From: JBAZLV01 sp964586075
Lineage (GTDB): Bacteria; Nitrospirota; UBA9217
Direction: 5' to 3'
Assembly (NCBI GenBank): GCA_964586075.1
Contig: CAZPGZ010000063.1
Location: 1-6,562 of the forward strand
Length of the DNA: 6,562 nucleotides
Shown: in pieces, positions 4,292 through 6,562 of the stretch
Position numbering within the stretch: the first letter of the stretch is position 1
Layout of the letters: each line of letters begins with the position of its first letter
Translations under genes and position numbers: made by a program
The notes under the pieces: model-generated
Databases searched by the model: none
Told to the model about the DNA's origin: nothing
Seen by the model: the letters and a program-made list of their open reading frames with translations, nothing else

Positions 4292-4903
4292 TTACCGATC
4301 CACACGTACCGGCAATTTCAGATTTTTTACTTTACAATACAAAAGATCAGCTTTGTTTTTTCTTGCCCAGAAACAGTTTACGTATGCAACATCGTCAGTA
4401 CTTTCTTTACTACAACATTTATTTTTATTGTCGTCTATAATCTTATCATAGGTACCGATTTCAATTGATATTTTATCGAAATATTCGATCATAGTTGGCG
4501 TTAGATTGTTTTTTGCCACGTAACTTGTTTCCTCTATTGGTGAATTGAGTTTTATTATACCGTTATAGGTTTCCGTTGGTCTAATTTTAATAAATTTTGC
4601 ATATACTGGCTCTTCAAGATTCATTGAATACGGAATTTTTCTGTTTGTTAATTGCACTTTGACTATTTTTCTAAATTTATGTAATTTGACATTATATTCC
4701 TTCCCATTAATTATATCCATATTTGTACACACCCAGATATCGTTTTTTGACTTATTATATACTTGATACCTTACAACAACTTCTTTATCAGTAATATCCA
4801 TTGTATTAATATGCACATTTATTTTACTTTCTGAGCATGCAGTAAGTATAGTCAATAGACTCACTATTGTAATATTAATATACAGGCCTTTCTGCAACAC
4901 CAT
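4292..4903 (-). CDS. Putative lipoprotein immunity protein of the RHS toxin
   Basis: A 203-aa protein of unrecognised family. The N-terminus is a lipoprotein signal: basic and short, a hydrophobic core (YINITIVSLLTIL) and lipobox LTAC with the lipidated cysteine at C23, so the mature part should be periplasmic and membrane-anchored. The mature region is Lys/Ile/Asn-rich, probably mostly beta strand, with a cysteine cluster near the C-terminus (CCSKES ... VNCF ... LYC). The ATG at 4901-4903 lies inside the toxin gene, overlapping its end by 29 nt, behind a strong AAGGAGGG; tight translational coupling of this kind is typical for toxin and cognate immunity. It is AT-rich like the toxin domain. 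The immunity role is inferred from position and coupling. The periplasmic address is unexpected for neutralising a protease with a cytosolic target and deserves attention. Confidence 0.85.
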   Translation of the reverse strand: MVLQKGLYINITIVSLLTILTACSESKINVHINTMDITDKEVVVRYQVYNKSKNDIWVCTNMDIINGKEYNVKLHKFRKIVKVQLTNRKIPYSMNLEEPVYAKFIKIRPTETYNGIIKLNSPIEETSYVAKNNLTPTMIEYFDKISIEIGTYDKIIDDNKNKCCSKESTDDVAYVNCFWARKNKADLLYCKVKNLKLPVRVDR

Positions 4904-6562
4904 ATTCCCTCCTTATAGCATTCTCGGTGTAAGGTTCGTTTTTATATTTTCCTATACCCACAGTTTTCTCTTCTTCAGTACCAATGATAGATCTAATCAT
5001 ATACAATAACGGTTGTTCATCTTCGTGATACGCATGAATCAATTCATGCCCAAGTCCAATTTCCGATGGACGAGATTGCCATGCTTCTTTAGGGTTGATA
5101 CCAAGGTGAGTTTTATTAGGATTATACGTAATGAAACCGTTTTGGTACGAATTTTCTTCACCCATTTGGATAACATATACTGAATTACTTTGTTCTAAAC
5201 GATTTATTACATCATTCATTCTTTTTGACTTACTAAGCAATTTGCAATAAAGGTGCTGTTTTAATACCTCTTTTTGTTGTTCTGTTCCTATAAATATAAT
5301 AATTTTTCCACTTGGGTCGATATACTTATTTGGGTTGCTTTGCGCATACTTAAAAAGATTGATTCCCCCCATCAACCCAATCGGGTCCGCCTGAATGTAC
5401 CTCCCCACCACCGGATTATAATCCCTGAAGTAGTTGTAGTTGAGCCCGGACTCGGCATCATAGTACTGGCCCGGAAACCGCAAGTTCAATAAAGCCGTGC
5501 CTGATACCGTCGCCCCATCCCCAAAGGGCCTGTTTTCGATCTCCCAGACTATTGCCCTGGTCGCATCGGTCATCATCACCGGCGTTCCCAGGTGATCGGT
5601 ATGGATGTACTGCGTGCCGCTGCCGTCGATTTTGGCCAGGGGAATGCCGTTCAGGTAGACATACTCGGCCTGGACCGCGCCGCTGGCGCTGTTTTCGGCA
5701 ATGAGTTGCCCGTTCTCGTCGTAGTGATAGACCGTGACCGCCCCACCGACGGTCTTCTTCACCCGCTGGCCGTTGGCGTTGTAAACGTAGTTGCCGGTCT
5801 GGGTCGAAGCCGCCTGGATCAGCCGCTGGTTCTGGTTGTAAGTGTAGATCTTCGCGTTTTCAGAGAGCGTGTTGCCATTGGCGTCGGAAGTGAAGCTGGC
5901 AGGATTTGGCCCAGTGATGGCGCTAAGCCTGTTGTTGCCGGTTGCGTAGGAGTAAGTGTTCGTTCCAGAGCCGTCCACCTGGGTCAGGCGGTTCCCCACC
6001 GGGTCCAGGGTCCAGGAGAGCGCACCCCATGGCCCGTTAGCCGTCGCCAAACGGTTCAAGTTATCGTAAGTGTAGGACTTGTTCTTTGAGTTGTCCAGAT
6101 TGTTTACGATGCCGGTCACGTTGCCGTTGTAGTCGTAGCCATAGGAAAGGTTCTGCAGGCTTCCGGCCTGGATGCTGGCAATCCGGTATTGGTTGTCGTA
6201 GCCGAAGCTCCCGGCAAGATTGTTGCCGAAGGTTATGGCATTCATGCCGCCGAAGGGCTTGTAGCTAATGCCGGAAGCCAGGGCGGCAGCATTGTTCAGC
6301 ACCCCGGTCACCCGGCTGTTCGTGTAGGTGTAGGTAATAACCCGGCCCGAGGAATAGGTGACGGTCCTGGTGTTGCCGTTCTGGTCGTAGGTGTACTGGG
6401 TGAGGTAGGCCACACCGTCGATGTTCCGGGTTTCTTTCGTTATCTGGCCTTTCTTTGTGTACTCGTAGGTGGTGGACCCGCTCTGGTCGCTGACGGTGCA
6501 CAGCCTCCCCTTGCCGTTGACGCAGGAGTCGTAGGCATAGGTGATGTCGGCATCGGAGGGGA
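4875..6562 (-). CDS. RHS/YD-repeat polymorphic toxin, 5' partial, M91-like C-terminus
   Basis: The frame is open to the window edge: 561 residues are visible and the N-terminus lies outside. The internal GTG at 6411-6413 is not the start, because YD repeats continue upstream of it (ITYAYDSCVNGKGRL, YEYTKKGQITKE). YD repeats fill visible residues 1 to about 310 (YTYDQNGN, YGYDYNGNVTG, YTYDNLNRL, YNANGQRVKK, YHYDENGQLIAE). The RHS-associated core follows: IHTDHLGTPVMMTD, PFGDG, FPGQYYDAESGLNYNYFRDY, RYIQADPIGL, ending NPNKYIDPSG at about residue 418. RHS cores form a shell that holds the toxin and cleave at the core end. The last 143 residues are the toxin, with zinc motif HELIH. Such proteins are delivered by type VI or other secretion routes; the delivery system and N-terminal domain are not in this window. 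Base composition drops from GC-rich to AT-rich at the core/toxin junction. Confidence 0.95.
   Translation of the reverse strand, partial: PSDADITYAYDSCVNGKGRLCTVSDQSGSTTYEYTKKGQITKETRNIDGVAYLTQYTYDQNGNTRTVTYSSGRVITYTYTNSRVTGVLNNAAALASGISYKPFGGMNAITFGNNLAGSFGYDNQYRIASIQAGSLQNLSYGYDYNGNVTGIVNNLDNSKNKSYTYDNLNRLATANGPWGALSWTLDPVGNRLTQVDGSGTNTYSYATGNNRLSAITGPNPASFTSDANGNTLSENAKIYTYNQNQRLIQAASTQTGNYVYNANGQRVKKTVGGAVTVYHYDENGQLIAENSASGAVQAEYVYLNGIPLAKIDGSGTQYIHTDHLGTPVMMTDATRAIVWEIENRPFGDGATVSGTALLNLRFPGQYYDAESGLNYNYFRDYNPVVGRYIQADPIGLMGGINLFKYAQSNPNKYIDPSGKIIIFIGTEQQKEVLKQHLYCKLLSKSKRMNDVINRLEQSNSVYVIQMGEENSYQNGFITYNPNKTHLGINPKEAWQSRPSEIGLGHELIHAYHEDEQPLLYMIRSIIGTEEEKTVGIGKYKNEPYTENAIRREYGVAERPVY
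4878..5306 (-). other. C-terminal toxin domain, M91 (NleD-like) zinc metallopeptidase
   Basis: The domain contains GLGHELIHAYHE, a zinc HExxH motif encoded at 5034-5048 (two His ligands and the catalytic Glu). Further on come EEKTVGIG and YTENAIRREYG, a combination I associate with Peptidase_M91; a Glu in or near these downstream motifs is the likely third ligand. Family member NleD of enteropathogenic E. coli cleaves host JNK and p38 kinases. Here the RHS context suggests a toxin against competing bacteria or nearby eukaryotes; the substrate is unknown. All visible catalytic residues are intact. Confidence 0.75.
4907..4914 (-). promoter_or_regulatory. Strong Shine-Dalgarno inside the toxin gene
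   Basis: AAGGAGGG on the minus strand, 3 nt before the ATG at 4903. It is embedded in toxin codons and fixes the start of the overlapping lipoprotein gene. Confidence 0.85.

Noticed and set aside
3905..4468. Plus-strand open frame of 187 codons
   Set aside because: It is the shadow of the transposase pseudogene and the end of the lipoprotein gene, with no ribosome site or family resemblance.
5592..6089. Plus-strand open frame of 165 codons
   Set aside because: It is complementary to RHS YD repeats; the Val/Gly-rich product reflects the antisense of repeat codons.
6411..6413. GTG as start of the RHS coding sequence
   Set aside because: The frame continues open to 6560 with clear YD-repeat residues, so the gene is simply cut by the window edge.

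Overview
The window reads as the 3' end of an RHS/YD-repeat polymorphic-toxin locus in a Gram-negative bacterium. The conserved parts (RHS core, transposases, XRE regulator) are moderately GC-rich, while the toxin and immunity parts are AT-rich. The style of the RHS core and of the REP-associated transposases resembles Geobacter-like Desulfuromonadales, but that placement is inference. Almost everything lies on the minus strand, so the biological order runs from right to left.

Right part (6562 to 4292): an RHS protein, cut by the window edge at its 5' end, runs through YD repeats to the conserved core end (RYIQADPIGL ... NPNKYIDPSG). It then switches abruptly to an AT-rich C-terminal toxin of about 140 residues with a zinc-metallopeptidase HELIH motif and a TENAIRREYG tail, resembling peptidase family M91 (NleD-like). 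The next gene overlaps it by 29 nt, has a strong Shine-Dalgarno sequence inside the toxin coding sequence, and encodes a small lipoprotein that is the obvious immunity candidate.

Middle (4253 to 2410): a 742-bp unit bounded by a perfect 19-bp inverted repeat carries a Y1/HUH (RAYT-type) transposase broken by two TAA codons. Beyond it are an orphan 139-aa protein with one membrane anchor and a carrier-protein-like C-terminus, about 180 bp without a convincing gene, and a plus-strand XRE-family regulator.

Left part (2410 to 1): a second, intact 333-aa RAYT-type transposase with an extra C-terminal helix-turn-helix region lies in an element whose two ends each carry a 14-bp tandem duplication around an RGGGAC core. 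Its left end abuts a 5'-truncated Gly-rich fragment resembling an RHS C-terminus. That fragment is followed by a two-TM protein with an NHL-like segment (possible immunity protein), a long-loop inverted repeat, a GC-rich hairpin and a rho-independent terminator.

Overall this looks like one live RHS toxin/immunity pair followed by a trail of displaced toxin/immunity remnants, interleaved with two related RAYT elements. Both transposase genes have a TTGACA promoter set at the element end so that transcription should start at or next to the ATG, which suggests leaderless mRNAs. No tRNA, rRNA or CRISPR array was seen.
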